From positions 8,579,209 through 8,643,208 of the forward strand of contig NC_087065.1 in the NCBI RefSeq assembly GCF_963678635.1: 64,000 bases of DNA, in the 5' to 3' direction. The position numbers and the translations under genes are program-made. The stretch's first letter is position 1. Each line of letters opens with the position of its first letter. Positions 62,601-64,000 of this stretch are shown one piece after another. The notes below the pieces were generated by a model, which had not been told where the DNA came from, did no database searches, and worked only from the letters and a program-made list of their open reading frames with translations. Source of the DNA: Symsagittifera roscoffensis. Its lineage: Eukaryota > Xenacoelomorpha > Acoela > Convolutidae.

Positions 62601-62627
62601 GTGGCCGCGGTGGCCGCGGTGGCCGCG
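62601..62627 (-). repeat. 9-bp GTGGCCGCG repeat at junction 2
   Basis: Three tandem units, then GTGTATTCC, a spacer and one more unit further on, against five plus one at junction 1. Confidence 0.9.
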
Positions 62628-64000
62628 GTGTATTCCTGTCCTGGGTGGCCGCGGTGTATTCTCTTTAAGACTGGGACGCATTTGTCCTGGCATTGCCAGT
62701 CTTCCGTATACTACAATGCAATCGTCCACAACTGTCATCTGGTGCCATAACGAATTCGTCTAAGGCCCCATTAGCTCAAAACGGTGCCGATTTTTTCGCT
62801 CTATGACCCTCCTCAGCCTGTCCATCCATGTATCCTCTGTGGTGAGTTCTGCTAGAAGATTTCTATCGAACAGTTTCGAACAGTCTTCTCGATTTTCCGT
62901 TGTCTGAATTCATTCTGTCGTGATTTTCTCTCCCTTTTAGCAACTAGGCTCACTTCTGGGATTTCTGAGGTCGTGTCGGCTGTAAGATCCACTTCAATGA
63001 TTTTGAATCGTTCGCACTTGTGGAATCTCCTCGAGGGCTGATCAACTCCGTCGACGCTTGTAACTGTAACATATTTTCCGGTTTGACTCTGTCATTTCTC
63101 TCGGATCCCACTAGATCCCAAAATGACATTAATTTCCCTGGTTCCTCCCCTGACAATGTTGGTTGATTTCTGTCCTTTCGTTTTTTCGGTGTAACTTTTT
63201 GCCATTCAACTTGCGGTATGTCAGAGTCTGAACTCTCACATTCATTTCCTGTTGCCCCCTTCTGTACTGTTCTCGTTTTTTTTGAAATGTTGTTTTTGTT
63301 ATTTCTTCCAGCAATTTTCTTCATTTATTCTTTCGTAAATTTTTTTTTCTGCTTTGCTACAATTTTTCTCTCTTTTTCGTTGCTTTTCATATCAACCGAC
63401 TGTATACAACGAGTTATCTTGTTTAAAGTATTTTGATCGCAATTTGAGAGTCGTGAGCTTTGACCGTTCTCGTTCCGGTCGAGCTTTGTTCGTTTTGAAC
63501 AGAACGTTTGCTATAGCAACCACGGGATGACGTGTTCAGTGTTTCGTCCGTTGCGTTTCTTTCTTGGGATTGTTCTAGATTATTTTCATTATTAGTGAAA
63601 GTATTTGTATCGATTAGCCGACTGTTTAAGCAGTCGAGTGCTTTATGAAATTGATCGATCGATGCGACCACAAATTTTTCGTCCAATTTTGACTCAGGCC
63701 ACGGTTCCCCAATCGGATCTCTAGACAAATAATCTACAATCCCCATATCGTTTTCTGGTTAAACCACCTTGCTATTGATAAGGTAGCAGACGGTCTACCC
63801 ATCTTGTGAGTCTAGGTTGATACATTTTATTAGACTTATGTTCCCCTAATGCTGATGTGAGGGCTTTGTGGTCGGTTAGTAGGAAGAATTATTTTCCTTG
63901 TAAATAATGTTTGAATCGATCAACTGACCAAACCACTGCAAGCAGTTTGAGCTCATTTGTTGAATACTTCTTTTCTTGAGCATTAAGGTAACGTGATGCA
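62628..64000 (-). pseudogene. pol: Integrase start, linker and RNase H, unit 3 (cut by window end)
   Basis: Near-identical to unit 2: linker frame 63324-62950, VDYLSRDPIGEP frame 63746-63423, then the RNase H starting at 64000 and continuing outside. The array therefore goes on beyond the window. Confidence 0.8.

Larger units (their letters stand above)
51369..64000 (-). mobile_element. Second Ty3/gypsy element with head-to-tail internal array
   Basis: On the minus strand the order gag, protease, RT, RNase H, linker, integrase is repeated. Unit 1 (57965-53991) continues into a complete integrase, a C-terminal extension and one full LTR at 51677-51369. Unit 2 is 62405-58161, and unit 3 (from 62601 up) runs off the window. 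Units 2 and 3 each break in the integrase zinc-binding region and are followed by 195 bp of LTR (58160-57966 and 62600-62406), then primer site and gag. All units share inactivating changes. Confidence 0.9.

Overview
The window is metazoan nuclear DNA packed with transposable elements. Nothing in it looks like a bacterial operon, and I see no rRNA, tRNA or CRISPR. The mix is Ty3/gypsy LTR retrotransposons, CR1-like LINEs with PHD fingers, an RTE-like LINE, a Penelope-like element with a GIY-YIG nuclease, a BED-finger hAT remnant, AT-rich spacers and minisatellites. This points to an invertebrate animal (a nematode or another small-genome lineage is plausible), but the sequence alone does not fix the species.

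Region 1 (1-714) holds one candidate spliced exon and an old LINE fragment. Region 2 (715-24202) is the main object: a 23.5 kb LTR retroelement with 923-bp LTRs about 98.6% identical by eye. Its order is LTR, 2.3 kb leader carrying a recurrent TCCGGAAGG motif, intact gag (915 codons), a heavily broken pol (protease, RT, RNase H, 1.5 kb spacer, integrase, acidic tail), a small ORF resembling a macro domain, and then a giant accessory reading frame (13555-22221, 8.7 kb) that is open except for one in-frame TAG. An SGNH/GDSL hydrolase domain starts just after that TAG with all its catalytic blocks visible. The other ~2300 residues are unrecognised, apart from a possible second, degenerate SGNH-like block.

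Region 3 (24.2-32.5 kb) is a transposon graveyard: a LINE end, a long inverted repeat split by a hAT-like insertion with an 8-bp target duplication, and a CR1-like LINE interrupted by a Penelope-like element whose RT carries an embedded PHD finger. Region 4 (32.5-39.4 kb, minus strand) is an old, deleted relative of the giant element. It keeps pieces of gag, spacer, integrase, the macro-like ORF and the C-terminal half of the accessory protein, which shows that these accessory genes belong to a family and are not a one-off capture. Region 5 (39.8-51.3 kb) holds LINE remnants, AT-rich DNA, a 296-bp tandem duplication and minisatellites.

Region 6 (51369-64000, minus strand) is a second Ty3/gypsy family. 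It has one complete 309-bp LTR at its 3' end, followed by a head-to-tail array of ~4.2-4.4 kb units running off the window. Each array junction joins a constant 195-bp part of the LTR to the integrase zinc-binding region, and a 9-bp repeat at the joint varies in copy number.

How the parts work together: in the giant element gag would form the particle, pol (now dead in this copy) would copy and integrate it, and the macro-like and SGNH proteins would be accessory functions. Intact gag and accessory ORFs beside a ruined pol suggest mobilisation by polymerase supplied in trans before the last insertion.
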